Source: Sinorhizobium sp. RAC02
Lineage (GTDB): Bacteria; Pseudomonadota; Alphaproteobacteria; Rhizobiales; Rhizobiaceae
NCBI RefSeq assembly: GCF_001713395.1
Contig: NZ_CP016450.1
Location: 992,001 to 1,056,000, forward strand
Direction of reading: 5' to 3'
Length of the DNA: 64,000 nt
Positions 53,483 through 61,979 of the stretch are shown here, in pieces; within the stretch, counting starts at the first letter, position 1, and every line of letters starts with the position of its first letter. A program made the translations under genes and the position numbers. The notes beneath the pieces are model-generated. The model saw only the letters and a program-made list of their open reading frames with translations, did not search any database and was not told the origin of the DNA.

Positions 53483-54202
53483 TTATCGATTGTACATGCC
53501 GGTCACGCGTACGGCGACCTGCTGGTGGTTCGGGTGCAGGCCGATATATTCGTACTGCACACCCCAGCTTTCGACGAATTCCTTGAAGGCTTTGAACTCA
53601 TGCAGTTCCCAGCCCGGATAATTGAAATACTCGTCGAACAGGATGATCGTGCCGGGCACGATACGCTCCCGCATCTGCGTGAAGATCGTTTGGGTGGAGC
53701 TGTAGAGATCGCAGTCGACATGGATCAACGAGGCCGGGCCCGGATGGTCGTCGAGGAACTTCGGCAGGGTTCTGTCGAACCAGCCGACGATCAGTTCCAC
53801 ATTCGGTGCCACTGCCGGCAGGTCCTGGCGCGCGAAGGCACCCTTCTGGTAGCCGTCGCGCCAATATTCCGGCAGGCCCTCGAAACTGTCGAAGCCATAG
53901 ACAGGGCCTGGCTTGTTCTGGGCGATGCGATTGATCGAGCGGCCGGAGAAGACGCCGAACTCGACGACGAAGCCTTCGACGGTCGCCTGCGAGCAGGCAT
54001 AGTCGATGAGCGCGCCAGCGCTGTCGGTGCGCTTGGCGCCGATCATGCGGGTGTAGAGATACTGGGAAGATGAAATGCCGGCGGCGAGCTTGGCGATCAC
54101 ATCCAGGTTGAACGCATCACCCTGCGGGCGCGCAATGACCTGATAGACGGCAGACAGAAGCGCCTGCGCCATGGCCTGTTGGTCGGTATTCGGTTCGGTC
54201 AT
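53483..54202 (-). CDS. TylF/MycF-like SAM-dependent O-methyltransferase
   Basis: A 239-residue methyltransferase from MTEPNTDQQAMAQAL at 54202 (a GTG at 54241 is an alternative start). The SAM motif is GFVVEFGVFSGRSINRIA, and VYGFDSFEGLPEYWRDG and IHVDCDLYSSTQTIF are TylF-type blocks with metal-binding acids. The substrate in this organism is unknown. The DEYF segment fits the metal site. Confidence 0.85.
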   Translation of the reverse strand: MTEPNTDQQAMAQALLSAVYQVIARPQGDAFNLDVIAKLAAGISSSQYLYTRMIGAKRTDSAGALIDYACSQATVEGFVVEFGVFSGRSINRIAQNKPGPVYGFDSFEGLPEYWRDGYQKGAFARQDLPAVAPNVELIVGWFDRTLPKFLDDHPGPASLIHVDCDLYSSTQTIFTQMRERIVPGTIILFDEYFNYPGWELHEFKAFKEFVESWGVQYEYIGLHPNHQQVAVRVTGMYNR

Positions 54203-54415
54203 CGGACGGCTTTCCAAGAGATCGGGAAGGACAAGACTCACGCATTTCGCGCTAGGATCACCTTGATGCCATCGGCTTGCCCCAAACCTGCGGCGGCTAC
54301 GACGCCCGCGCCTGAACGCATCCGGGGTAAAGCCTGCCGTAAAGGCAGGACTTGTAGAGAATGACCGTAAAATATAGATAGCCTTGGAGTCGATACCGTG
54401 GTGGTCAATGAACGG

Positions 54416-55002
54416 TTAGAGTTCGGCCGGCGTCGCTGTATCGTGCCCATCCGTATGAATGCTGAAGGGCTCCACCATACGCGCCGTGTTCTGCGCTATG
54501 GCTGCGCCCTCCCGCTTTGTATCGAACACCTGCCGAAGAATGTTCAACCGCTCATCTGTAGCGAATGGTACGGCATTTTTTCCATCTTTCAGTACCTCGA
54601 TATGTGATATTGCCATCTTTTGAAGGGGGATATCAGCGAATTTTTGCTCGTCGGTTTCACTAAATGGTTCACCCCACATCGATTCCATGATTTTCCGCCA
54701 ACGGTCCTTCGTTGTGCGATCGAGAGCATCAAAGGCGTTGGCTCACATTTGCTCCATCCAGAGCCACCGAAAGGTATTTTGTCTTACGATGCCCCCGAAT
54801 GGGCTTGGGCTCGCCGTTGCGCTCCAGGAGTGGCCGCGCGGCCTTGCGGGCCTACCAGTGGGCTTTCGAGAATTCTTTAGATGAAATATCGTCGGGCAGG
54901 CGACAAATACGAACTCCATCGATGAAGATAGTACCGGATTGTGCCATGTCGGCTCTTGTTTTTCTCGACATAGGGAAGTTTGAAATTCGTCACGCCTGTC
55001 AT
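54416..55002 (-). pseudogene. Degraded tyrosine integrase of island 2
   Basis: Pieces of one integrase lie in several frames. The start is MTGVTNFKLPYVEKNKSRHG then TIRYYL at 55002. A frameshift leads to FIDGVRICRLPDDISSKEFS, then a TAG stop, ARKAARPLLERNGEP, another shift, and FDALDRTTKDRWRKIMESMW followed by ATDERLNILRQVFDTKREG. The latter pieces match the core-binding domain. The catalytic domain is missing. The start overlaps the stop of the small upstream gene (ATGA). Confidence 0.8.
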
Positions 55003-55205
55003 GCAGACGCCCGCCAGACATCGCCGTCGTCAGCGTCTTCCCTGGTGATCGAAGTAACATCCTCTGGCCAGTCAGCCATGGTGGCGACCAGATCAGCCAC
55101 AAGCGAGAACTTCCGAGTATGCCACCGCTTCAACCGCGGAAGATGTCCGAGGGAGCGGGAGAGGCTGAGGATCTGGCAGGCCACCACGTTCATTTTCGTT
55201 GCCAT
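54999..55205 (-). CDS. Small protein upstream of the broken integrase
   Basis: A 68-residue protein starting MATKMNVVACQILSLSRSLG at 55205. GAGGAG stands eight bases upstream. Its stop overlaps the integrase start, as excisionase or helper genes often do. Family unknown. Confidence 0.5.
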   Translation of the reverse strand: MATKMNVVACQILSLSRSLGHLPRLKRWHTRKFSLVADLVATMADWPEDVTSITREDADDGDVWRASA

Positions 55206-55478
55206 TCCCTTGCTCCTCTTGGGTGCTGCGAGGCGGGTGGTGGCTCGCTTCGATGAGGAAGGTATGAAAATCATAGTGATCTGCCAATTGAAATTATGAG
55301 TAATTCATAAACTAGGCGCGCAAAGATGAGGAAGCCAGAATCACGTCCACGAAAAAGCGCGCTGGGCGACAGAAGCGATCGCTTTTGTGTGTCTGTACGA
55401 GATGCTAATATACAGGCGTTAGAATTCTCGAATGCCGAGTTAGGAAATAAGCAAGCAGACGTGCTGGAGGAGGCAACA
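55206..55478. other. Intergenic region, nothing recognised
   Basis: About 270 bases between divergent genes. No element recognised. Confidence 0.35.
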
Positions 55479-55838
55479 ATGCAACAGCGCAAGGCCTTAG
55501 ATGGCGTGGCCATACAGAACGCCATCGAGAAACGCGACGGACACGCATTGGCTGAATTCTATGCTGAGAACGCGGTGTTAAAGATCATCGACAGAAACAA
55601 TCCCCCTAGCAGACCGCGAGAACTGGCTGGGAAAGCTGTAATTTCGGAATTCTGGAACGATGTCTGTGGCCGCGAAATGGAGCACAAAGTCGATGCAGTG
55701 GTGACCGAGGGTAGTCGGATTTCTCTTACCGAGACATGCGCATATCCAGACGGGACGCGTGTATTTTGTGCCGCTATGATCGATGTAGAAGGCGGCAAAA
55801 TTGCCCGGCAGACGGTGATTCAAGCCTGGGATGAGTGA
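55479..55838 (+). CDS. SnoaL/NTF2-like protein
   Basis: A 119-residue protein starting MQQRKALDGVAIQNAIEKRD. The pattern HALAEFYAENAVLKIIDRNN, GKAVISEFWNDVCGREMEHK and RISLTETCAYPDGTRVF fits the cone-shaped SnoaL-like fold, which occurs in enzymes and in binding proteins. GGAGGAGG precedes ATG at 55479. The neighbours are decayed DNA, so its presence intact is notable. Confidence 0.75.
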   Translation: MQQRKALDGVAIQNAIEKRDGHALAEFYAENAVLKIIDRNNPPSRPRELAGKAVISEFWNDVCGREMEHKVDAVVTEGSRISLTETCAYPDGTRVFCAAMIDVEGGKIARQTVIQAWDE

Positions 55839-55937
55839 CGTTCTCACGCGGGCTGTCAGGTCGCGAAAAAGCCCGCCGGTGAGGGCGGGAAAACGCCAGT
55901 GAACGCGTGCGTTTAAAGATGGGGAGGCGTTTAAGTT

Positions 55938-56159
55938 TTGCGGGAAATCTTCTTTTGTAACGCTGCATCAGCCGGCGCGACCATCCCGCACGGCGAGGCG
56001 CCGTCCGACTGGATCACCGGCCCGGTAGAGCGGATCGGAAGCACCTACATCTTTCGCTCATTCTGCCGGCAGGCCCTGGCCGTTGCCAATCCCGTTCCAT
56101 CGATCAACCCACCATACTGGTTGCTTGATCTGCTCCGTGACGAAGGGGATATCACCTGA
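55938..56159 (+). pseudogene. Fragment, probably of a phage gene
   Basis: Contains PSDWITGPVERIGSTYIFRS and NPVPSINPPYWLLDLLRDEG. The composition is coding-like but there is no ribosome-binding site, and the continuation is broken by stops. The protein family was not identified. Confidence 0.4.
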
Positions 56160-56343
56160 CTTGGACGCCTGCCTGACTCCGCAAAAACCATCACTGCCGA
56201 GGCCAAGACCGCAGCACAAGCCACTGCGATGCAGGTCCTACATGAGTAGGCCATCCAGAGGCGAGTCGATGCTAAACCGCGGGATCGAGCCTTTCGTGAC
56301 GGCGTGACGCTGGCCAGCTCCGGCGCCTCGACACCCCCTCTGA

Positions 56344-56505
56344 CAGACGCAGGCGCTGGCCTTCGTCGCGTGGCGCGATGTCGTTTGGGCTTACGATTAT
56401 GGCGAGCATGCCAATGTGCTGGCCAGCGAGTATGAACGGCCCTCCATAGAAGAATTTCTTGACGAATTGCCGTCTCTAGATTGGCCAGTCGCGGTTGATG
56501 ATTGA
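56344..56505 (+). pseudogene. C-terminal fragment, probably of a phage gene
   Basis: Reads ALAFVAWRDVVWAYDYGEHA and PSIEEFLDELPSLDWPVAVD then stop. A stop codon lies just before it, so only the tail remains. It resembles short phage tail-assembly-type C-termini, but this is a weak impression. Confidence 0.4.
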
Positions 56506-56639
56506 AACCCGGGAGCGCCTCCGAGGCCCTATCGGGTCCCGCTCACGTTCGTGGGCAGGGTTTCGCTTCGACCGCGTGACCTGCCACGGGTAATTTCCTC
56601 CAGAATGGCTTAGAGTCCGGCCTGATTAAGGACTGACGA

Positions 56640-56942
56640 ATGAAGAAGCAGAGATTTACGGAAGAGCAGATTATTGCGGTGCTGAAGGAGCAGGAGGCTG
56701 GCGCGAAGGTGGCCGACCTCTGCCGCAAGCACGGAATTTCAGAAGCGACGTTTTATAATTGGAAAGCCAAATACGGCGGCATGGAGGTCTCCGAGGCGAA
56801 GCGGCTGAAGGCGCTTGAGGACGAGAACACGAGGCTGAAGAAGCTGGCGGCCGAACAGATGCTGGATGCAGCCGCACTTCGCGAGCTTCTTGCAAAAAAA
56901 TGGCAGGGCCTGCCGCCAAACGCGACGCCGTCGCGCATCTGA
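56640..56942 (+). CDS. IS3-family transposase subunit OrfA
   Basis: A 100-residue OrfA with helix-turn-helix (ADLCRKHGISEATFYNWKAK) and leucine-zipper region (RLKALEDENTRLKKLAAEQM). An A7 run at its 3' part (around 56895-56901) is the usual site of the -1 frameshift into OrfB. OrfB is truncated, so the element is inactive. Confidence 0.9.
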   Translation: MKKQRFTEEQIIAVLKEQEAGAKVADLCRKHGISEATFYNWKAKYGGMEVSEAKRLKALEDENTRLKKLAAEQMLDAAALRELLAKKWQGLPPNATPSRI

Positions 56943-57097
56943 AGGCCATGATGGGTCTTTCGGAACGGCGGGCCTGCCAAATCATATCTGCTGACCGCAA
57001 GATGATCCGCTACCGGTCGTGCCGAGCGCCGGAGGTGGCGCTGCGAGCAAAGCTGCGCGACTTGGCCAACGAGCGACGGCATTTCGGATACCGTTTT
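56900..57097 (+). pseudogene. IS3-family OrfB, N-terminal remnant
   Basis: Starts with AHLKAMMGLSERRACQII and continues RKMIRYRSCRAPEVALRAKL to ERRHFGYR, where the similarity ends. The normal OrfB has a DDE domain after this point. The frame runs on into an RNase H fragment without a stop. Confidence 0.82.
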
Positions 57098-57360
57098 CAG
57101 CAACGCCCCCCCGTCACTATCTGGTGCGACAGCCAATACTGCGTCGAGGGTGCGAACGTCTGGCTGGAGAGTTGGAAAGATCGAGGTTGGAACAAGAAGA
57201 ACCTCAACAGTCCGAACCGCGCGGCCGGCGAGATCAAGGACCTTGAGCTTTGGCAGGGGATCGACGCAGCGCTTGGTGACGCGCTGATCGCCGGCAGTGC
57301 TGGCAACGAGCGCGCCGACGAACTGGCGGAGATGGGTAGGCACCAGAAGACGTGGACGCA
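57098..57360 (+). pseudogene. RNase HI C-terminal fragment fused in frame to IS DNA
   Basis: VTIWCDSQYCVEGANVWLES and WKDRGWNKKN, then IKDLELWQGIDAAL and GNERADELAEMGRHQ, match RNase HI: DSQYV...W and the NERAD block. The segment that would hold the catalytic WVKGHAGHP is shortened to GSAG, and the N-terminal third is missing. Probably from a prophage. Confidence 0.72.
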
Positions 57361-57502
57361 GATTTACGTTCAGCGTCTGCTGATGACCTCGACAACGCTA
57401 CCGTCAGATCATCGGGGAGGTATGCCCTTAGTCCCGCACGGACACGTTCGCCTCACGAGCTGCGGCAAGGAATACCAGTCGAGCGAGAAACGGGGAAGCA
57501 GC

Positions 57503-58414
57503 ATGACATTCACGGATTGGACGGCGAAGGCGGTAGAGGATCGGATCCTCGAAATGGCGGATACGTTGAGGAAGGTTCCGGCCGTCCGCGGCCCGAAGGT
57601 GTACGGAAGCGCCATGCCCGAGCCGGTGAGGCGATTTGGCGATGCGTATGGCAGCGGAACGGCCCGCTATCGTGAAACGGCCTCAGCGGGAGAACTGGGG
57701 CGAATGGAGAAGTGCTTCGAGTGGATCAATGCTCTTCCTTCGCAGTCCGACCGTGAGTTTCTGTATGCCTGGTCATGGGTGAAGGTGCGCACCGGCCTGA
57801 CTATTGGGGCCTTCGCGAAAAAAAACGACATGAGCGAAAGTACTTTGCGCCGAGCTGTAAAGACTATCTGCCAGCGGATTGCGGATAGGCTAAACCAAAA
57901 CAGGCAAATTCGGCTTGTGGCCCCCGATTGTGCCGTGACGGAAAATGAGCGATTCATCGCATCAACAACGGTAACGTCCGAGAAATGCGCCACGGACTGG
58001 CGAGCATCGGACGCGAGGCCGCAAATCGACCCTGCTCTGCCTAAAAGCCGAGTACTCGACCCCCGGAAGATCTGGGCCGGCATTCAGACAAGAACGGCAG
58101 GCTCGGGGCGCAGTAGGAGTTTAGTAGGCAGGACAAACGGTAAGTCGCTGGTCTCACAATCCGAGAGTATCGAGGTAGGGGACTATTGCCCGATGTTTGC
58201 GCGGACCCAAGCGGTTACGGCTTCATGTAGTTTCACACCCGCCCAATCGCTCGAAGGTTTGATCTCGCAGACGAAAAGTCCGTCATTGCCGCCGATCAGC
58301 GCCCTGAGCCTCTCGCGGATTGTCAGGGCATCGCCATTCAAGCTTCCAAACCACAACGATTCCAAAGGCCGGACACAGTTCCATTCGCTCAACTGCTGGG
58401 TCAGTGCATCGTAG
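57503..58414 (+). CDS. DUF6362-like phage protein
   Basis: From ATG at 57503: MTFTDWTAKAVEDRILEMAD, VRGPKVYGSAMPEPVRRFGD and WINALPSQSDREFLYAWSWV. These match DUF6362, a helix-turn-helix-bearing protein of alphaproteobacterial prophages (GAFAKKNDMSESTLRRAVKT). Roughly the first 150-180 residues are convincing. The C-terminal end overlaps the opposite-strand gene at 58183 and is probably not original. Confidence 0.65.
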   Translation: MTFTDWTAKAVEDRILEMADTLRKVPAVRGPKVYGSAMPEPVRRFGDAYGSGTARYRETASAGELGRMEKCFEWINALPSQSDREFLYAWSWVKVRTGLTIGAFAKKNDMSESTLRRAVKTICQRIADRLNQNRQIRLVAPDCAVTENERFIASTTVTSEKCATDWRASDARPQIDPALPKSRVLDPRKIWAGIQTRTAGSGRSRSLVGRTNGKSLVSQSESIEVGDYCPMFARTQAVTASCSFTPAQSLEGLISQTKSPSLPPISALSLSRIVRASPFKLPNHNDSKGRTQFHSLNCWVSAS

Positions 58415-58458
58415 TTCTTGGCTGTCCGAGGGTCGTAGCCAATCATATAGGTGGGCAT
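58183..58458 (-). CDS. SinR-like small protein with Cas2-type fold pattern
   Basis: A 91-residue protein starting MPTYMIGYDPRTAKNYDALT. The family pattern MxTYMIGYDL...Y..L...L, a strand-helix-strand layout (SLWFGSLNGDALTIRERLRA, DGLFVCEIKPSSDWAGV), is like short proteins annotated SinR, which share a Cas2-type ferredoxin fold. AAGGAG is nine bases before ATG. No CRISPR array or cas1 is nearby, so a Cas2 function is not claimed. Confidence 0.65.
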   Translation of the reverse strand: MPTYMIGYDPRTAKNYDALTQQLSEWNCVRPLESLWFGSLNGDALTIRERLRALIGGNDGLFVCEIKPSSDWAGVKLHEAVTAWVRANIGQ

Positions 58459-58676
58459 GGCGCACTCCTTTTTTGCTACAACGGACCGACGACGAATTCT
58501 ATTCTCCGCAACATAGGCTGGGGGAAAGGTTTGGAACGGCGGCGCTGAAGAAAGCGCAGACGTCACGAACAGCCTTCCTGTTTTCGGGTAGCCTTGCGAG
58601 AACAGAGATCCGGTTTTAAGCTTGGCCTAGCACTACTTTGGCAGAACTGATTCTGCGGTTCTAGGGTCCGGACTCA

Positions 58677-59099
58677 CTAGAGCCACCAGATGACGGCCGC
58701 GGCGAGAGCGACGGCACCCATGAAGTTTTTGATGTTGCGATCGAAGCGGGTGGCGAGGCGACGCCAGTCCTTGAGACGGCAGAACATACGCTCGATGACG
58801 TTGCGCTGCTTGTAAACGGCGCGGTCGTACTCGTACTGGACCTTGCGATTTCGACGTGGCGGGATCACAGCCTCGGTACCGCGCTCGTCGAGCCACTCGC
58901 GCAGAGCCTGGCTGTCATAGCCCTTGTCCGCGACGAGCTGCGCGCAGGGCGGCAGGGCTTCGATACACAGCCTCGCCACCTTGCAATCATGGACGTTGCC
59001 GGGCGTCAGGAGCAGGACGTGAGGGCGACCTTTCGCGTCGCAGACGGCATGGAGCTTGGTGTTCCGTCCGCCTTTCGTGCGGCCGATACCATGAGCCAA
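58677..59099 (-). CDS. IS5-family transposase, second frame
   Basis: The 140-residue C-terminal frame, read after a frameshift from the first. It has AHGIGRTKGGRNTKLHAVCD, LVADKGYDSQALREWL with the second catalytic Asp, and NVIERMFCRLKDWRRLATRF with the Glu region. The join is at a GGGGGAAAAGGGGGG run near 59095-59115, suited to programmed frameshifting. Confidence 0.88.
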   Translation of the reverse strand: MAHGIGRTKGGRNTKLHAVCDAKGRPHVLLLTPGNVHDCKVARLCIEALPPCAQLVADKGYDSQALREWLDERGTEAVIPPRRNRKVQYEYDRAVYKQRNVIERMFCRLKDWRRLATRFDRNIKNFMGAVALAAAVIWWL

Positions 59100-59431
59100 G
59101 GCCCCCCTTTTCCCCCGCCTGCGCAGCGGTGGACCTTGATGCAGCTACTATCGATGAACAATCGGTCCGGCGCATCTTCGGCTCCGGCAAGTGCGCTGAA
59201 GATGCCTTCCCAGATGCCGCGCTCGGACCAGCGAACGAAGCGATTGTAGAGCGTCTTCTTCGGTCCATAGACGTCGGCGCAGTCCGCCCAGCGGCCACCG
59301 CATCGCAGCGCGTGGACGATTCCGCTCAACACGCGACGATCGTCCACCCGCGGCTTGCCCCGCACATCCGTTGGCAGGAGCGGTTCGATCCGTTCCCACT
59401 GCGCATCGGAAAACCAAAAGAAATCATACAT
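59006..59431 (-). CDS. IS5-family transposase, first frame
   Basis: The N-terminal frame, MYDFFWFSDAQWERIEPLLP at 59431, then LRCGGRWADCADVYGPKKTL and LFIDSSCIKVHR with the first catalytic Asp. The last 30 or so residues after the G/A-run are not used in the fused product. Confidence 0.88.
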   Translation of the reverse strand: MYDFFWFSDAQWERIEPLLPTDVRGKPRVDDRRVLSGIVHALRCGGRWADCADVYGPKKTLYNRFVRWSERGIWEGIFSALAGAEDAPDRLFIDSSCIKVHRCAGGGKGGPWLMVSAARKADGTPSSMPSATRKVALTSCS

Positions 59432-59596
59432 CTCACCGCCCTTTCGTCGCGGCAATGAATCATGTCCCAGCGCTCAGGGAAAGCCAATTATTGGGTCCGG
59501 ACCCTAATTTGCCCTTTGCAGTGGGGACACCGGATTGTCGTCATGGGTCTGGCGAGTGCGCTGATGACGGCTCGACGGATAGCAGGCAAGGTGGGC

Positions 59597-60823
59597 TCAG
59601 GCGGCCCCTTGCGTACTTGTCGCTTCTTTTTTTTCCCGCTTTGCAGTCTGCAGTCTCTGGTGCTGGAGGAAAGCATAGGCGATCATCGTCATCAGAGCGT
59701 GCCGATGTAGTCCTTGCCATGATCGGCCTTCGAAGTGGTCGAGGCCGAGTTCCTCTTTCATCTGCTGATGCGCTTGCTCACAAACCCATCTCGCCTTGAT
59801 GGCGGCCGCCAGCGCTTTCAACGTGGCGTTAGCCGGCAAGTTGGACAGGTAGTATTTGCGCTCATCGTTTGATCGCCACTCGCCAACCAGCCAGGCTTCC
59901 TCGCCCGGCATGTGTTGCTGTCCCTTGTCGAGAATGCGCTGGGGCGTGCCGTCGGCGATCCGGATGCGCAATGCGGCAAAGCGTGCCGCGAGGCGGCCTT
60001 TCGTGCCACGGCGCCAACTGACCTTTTTCCAATTTGCAGGTGCTAACACCGTTTCGGCCGCAACCGACAGAATGTCGGGGATCGGATGCTTGCGTGGGCG
60101 ACCATGACCGGAGATGGGAAAGATCAATTCGACATCATGGGGATAGACCTTTTGATGCTTGGGGATGCCGACCGCCCAGGTGAGGCCACGTCCACTTAGC
60201 CCCTGGCGGAAGGTCGCCGACAGGCCGTAGCCTGCGTCAGCCAGCACTGTGCCAAACCGGACACCAGCCGCGATCAACCGATCGATCTCGTTAAGAGCGA
60301 TCTCCGGCTTCGTGCGAGATGTCCGCATGGCATCGGGAACCCCGGCCTTGGCCATCCGCTCCGTGTCGCTGGTCCAGCTCTCGGGCAAAAACAGACGCAA
60401 GCCAACCGGAACGGGAACCTCGTCTCGCGCAAGCGTCACCGACACCAGCGTCTGGCAATTTGCCCTCTTGCCCAGCATCGAAGCGTATTGCGGCGCGACC
60501 CCGACCGATTGGTCGCCTTTCTTGGGAAGGCCGGTATCATCGATCACCAGAAACGCATCTAACGCGCCAACGATCCTGTCCGCCTGCAGCGCAAGCTCGG
60601 TCTCAAGAGGAACAGCATTCCAAAGGCCATCGGAAATGAAATGGTGCAGGCGGTCGTACTGGCCTGGAGCAAACCGTTCCGCCATCGGCTCGATACTCTT
60701 GCGGTCACCGGGACCAATGAGCCCGGAGACGTAAAGAGGGCACATCTGTCGCCGCTTCTTGTGTCCGAGCTTGTCCAGAAATGGCTGCAAAAAGGTCGAA
60801 AGCTCCGTATCCCAATCTGCCAT
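59597..60823 (-). CDS. IS701-family transposase
   Basis: A 408-residue DDE transposase from MADWDTELSTFLQPFLDKLG. Key parts: FLVIDDTGLPKKGDQSVGVA with the first Asp, FGTVLADAGYGLSATFRQGL with the second Asp, and WVCEQAHQQMKEELGLDHFE with the Glu. Intact. The element may still be active, since the nested IS lies outside the gene. Confidence 0.93.
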   Translation of the reverse strand: MADWDTELSTFLQPFLDKLGHKKRRQMCPLYVSGLIGPGDRKSIEPMAERFAPGQYDRLHHFISDGLWNAVPLETELALQADRIVGALDAFLVIDDTGLPKKGDQSVGVAPQYASMLGKRANCQTLVSVTLARDEVPVPVGLRLFLPESWTSDTERMAKAGVPDAMRTSRTKPEIALNEIDRLIAAGVRFGTVLADAGYGLSATFRQGLSGRGLTWAVGIPKHQKVYPHDVELIFPISGHGRPRKHPIPDILSVAAETVLAPANWKKVSWRRGTKGRLAARFAALRIRIADGTPQRILDKGQQHMPGEEAWLVGEWRSNDERKYYLSNLPANATLKALAAAIKARWVCEQAHQQMKEELGLDHFEGRSWQGLHRHALMTMIAYAFLQHQRLQTAKREKKEATSTQGAA

Positions 60824-60908
60824 ATCGCGCCCCCAACGAAGAGAGCACAAATCATCTCAAACCAGCCTTGCCCGAATCTGCCAAAGTAGTGCTAGGCACG
60901 AGACTCAA

Positions 60909-61245
60909 TTAGCCCACCAGATGACGATGGCCGCGATGAGGATTGCGGCTTTGAAGTTTGTGGCGAGCTTGTTGTATCGGGTTGCGATGCGTCTCCAGTC
61001 TTTCAGTCTGCAAAAGGTACGGTCGATCATGTTGCGTCGACGATATGGCCTTTAATCGAAGGGGTGTCTTCGTTTGCGGGTCGGATTGTTCGGTATGACG
61101 GGGACAGTTTTCCGCTTCAGCAGGTATTGGCGCAGGCGATCACTATCGTAAGCGGTATCGGCGATCAGGAAGTATGCGGCATCCACACCGTCCAACAGAG
61201 GAACGGCCGCCTTTACATCTCCCATCTGGCCAGGAGAGAGGAGAA
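60909..61245 (-). pseudogene. IS5-family transposase, C-terminal remnant
   Basis: Reads LLLSPGQMGDVKAAVPLLDG, IADTAYDSDRLRQYLLKRK, then an in-frame TAA after KRRHPFD, and MIDRTFCRLKDWRRIATRYN ending VIWWAN. The N-terminal half with the first catalytic Asp is missing, and the join at about 61245 is with a different transposase on the other strand. Confidence 0.82.
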
Positions 61246-61246
61246 G

Positions 61247-61680
61247 ATTGTGCGCTACGGCTACCGTCGTGTGCATGTGCTGCTGGAACGCGAAGGTTGG
61301 GGCACCAACATCAAGAGAACCTATCGTATTTACAGAGACTTGGGCCTGCAGTTGCACAACAAGACGCCGAAGCGCAGGGTCAAGGCAAAGCGGCAGAGGC
61401 GATCGGTCCGAACGACGTGTGGGCGATGGACTTCGTGCACGACCAACTCGCGACCGGAAAGAAACTGCGGGTTCTGACGGTAGTCGACATCTTCTCACGC
61501 TACGTGCCCGTGCTTGATCCGCATCATAGCTATCGCGGTGAGAACGTGGTGCAAACGCTGGAACAGGTGTGCCGCCAGGTTGGCTATCCGAAGACAATCC
61601 GTGTCGATCAAGCTACTGAATTTGTGTCGCGCGATCTCGATCTTTGGCCTATGCCAAGGGCGTCATCCTGGACTTCTCAT
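61247..61680 (+). pseudogene. IS3-family OrfB, C-terminal remnant
   Basis: Begins RYGYRRVHVLLEREGWGTNI, shifts frame after KTPKRRVKAKRQ, and continues DVWAMDFVHDQLATGKKLRV and TIRVDQATEFVSRDLDLW with the first two catalytic Asp residues. A last shift gives YAKGVILDFS, and it ends 20 bases before tRNA-Cys. It is from a different IS3 group than the copy at 56640. Confidence 0.8.
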
Positions 61681-61701
61681 TGACATCGTTATGATTTTTA
61701 G

Positions 61702-61775
61702 TGGAGGCCTCGCCCGGAATCGAACCGGGGTGCAAGGATTTGCAGTCCTCTGCGTAACCACTCCGCCACGAGGCC
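61702..61775 (-). tRNA. tRNA-Cys(GCA), right edge of island 2
   Basis: The minus strand folds as a 74-nt tRNA with CCA. The acceptor is GGCCTCG with CGAGGCC, and the anticodon loop CTGCAAA gives GCA. Remnants of mobile DNA reach to within about 22 bases of its 3' end. Confidence 0.97.
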
Positions 61776-61979
61776 GTCCGTCTTGCTATAAAGCGAGTGG
61801 TGCCGGGCGTGTAGAACGAATTTAGAAAGGGCGCAAGAGGCTTCCCGCGCATTGTGGATTTTTTCCGCTGCCATATGCATTTTGCTCGCCCGCAGCTTGA
61901 TACGGCATTTAAAACCCTACTTATCGTATGTGGTGGCTCGTGACGAAACGTGCCGGGCCTCAACACTGGAGAGAATCTT

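Larger units (their letters stand above)
55839..56639. other. Decayed prophage-like stretch
   Basis: About 800 bases without an intact gene. Coding-like fragments at 55938-56159 and 56344-56505 are listed separately. Confidence 0.5.
58662..59506 (-). mobile_element. IS5-family (IS427 group) element nested inside the IS701 element
   Basis: Inverted ends TAGGGTCCGGACTC (58662) and the matching GGGTCCGGACCCTA (to 59506). CTA lies at both edges, consistent with a short target duplication. The element is about 845 bp with two overlapping frames. It disrupts only the non-coding end of the IS701 element. Confidence 0.88.
58625..60897 (-). mobile_element. IS701-family insertion sequence, interrupted by an IS5-family element
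   Basis: Perfect 21-base inverted repeats at 58625-58645 and 60877-60897, GCCTAGCACTACTTTGGCAG at the outer side. Without the inserted element it is about 1.43 kb with one transposase gene, fitting the family. Confidence 0.9.

Noticed and set aside
54203..54415. Left attachment repeat for tRNA-Cys
   Set aside because: No copy of TGGAGGCCTCGCCCGG was seen left of the broken integrase.
56640..61680. OrfA/OrfB at 56640 and OrfB at 61247 as two halves of one interrupted IS3 element
   Set aside because: The sequences on either side of the shared GYR motif differ in codons and family type, so they are separate remnants.
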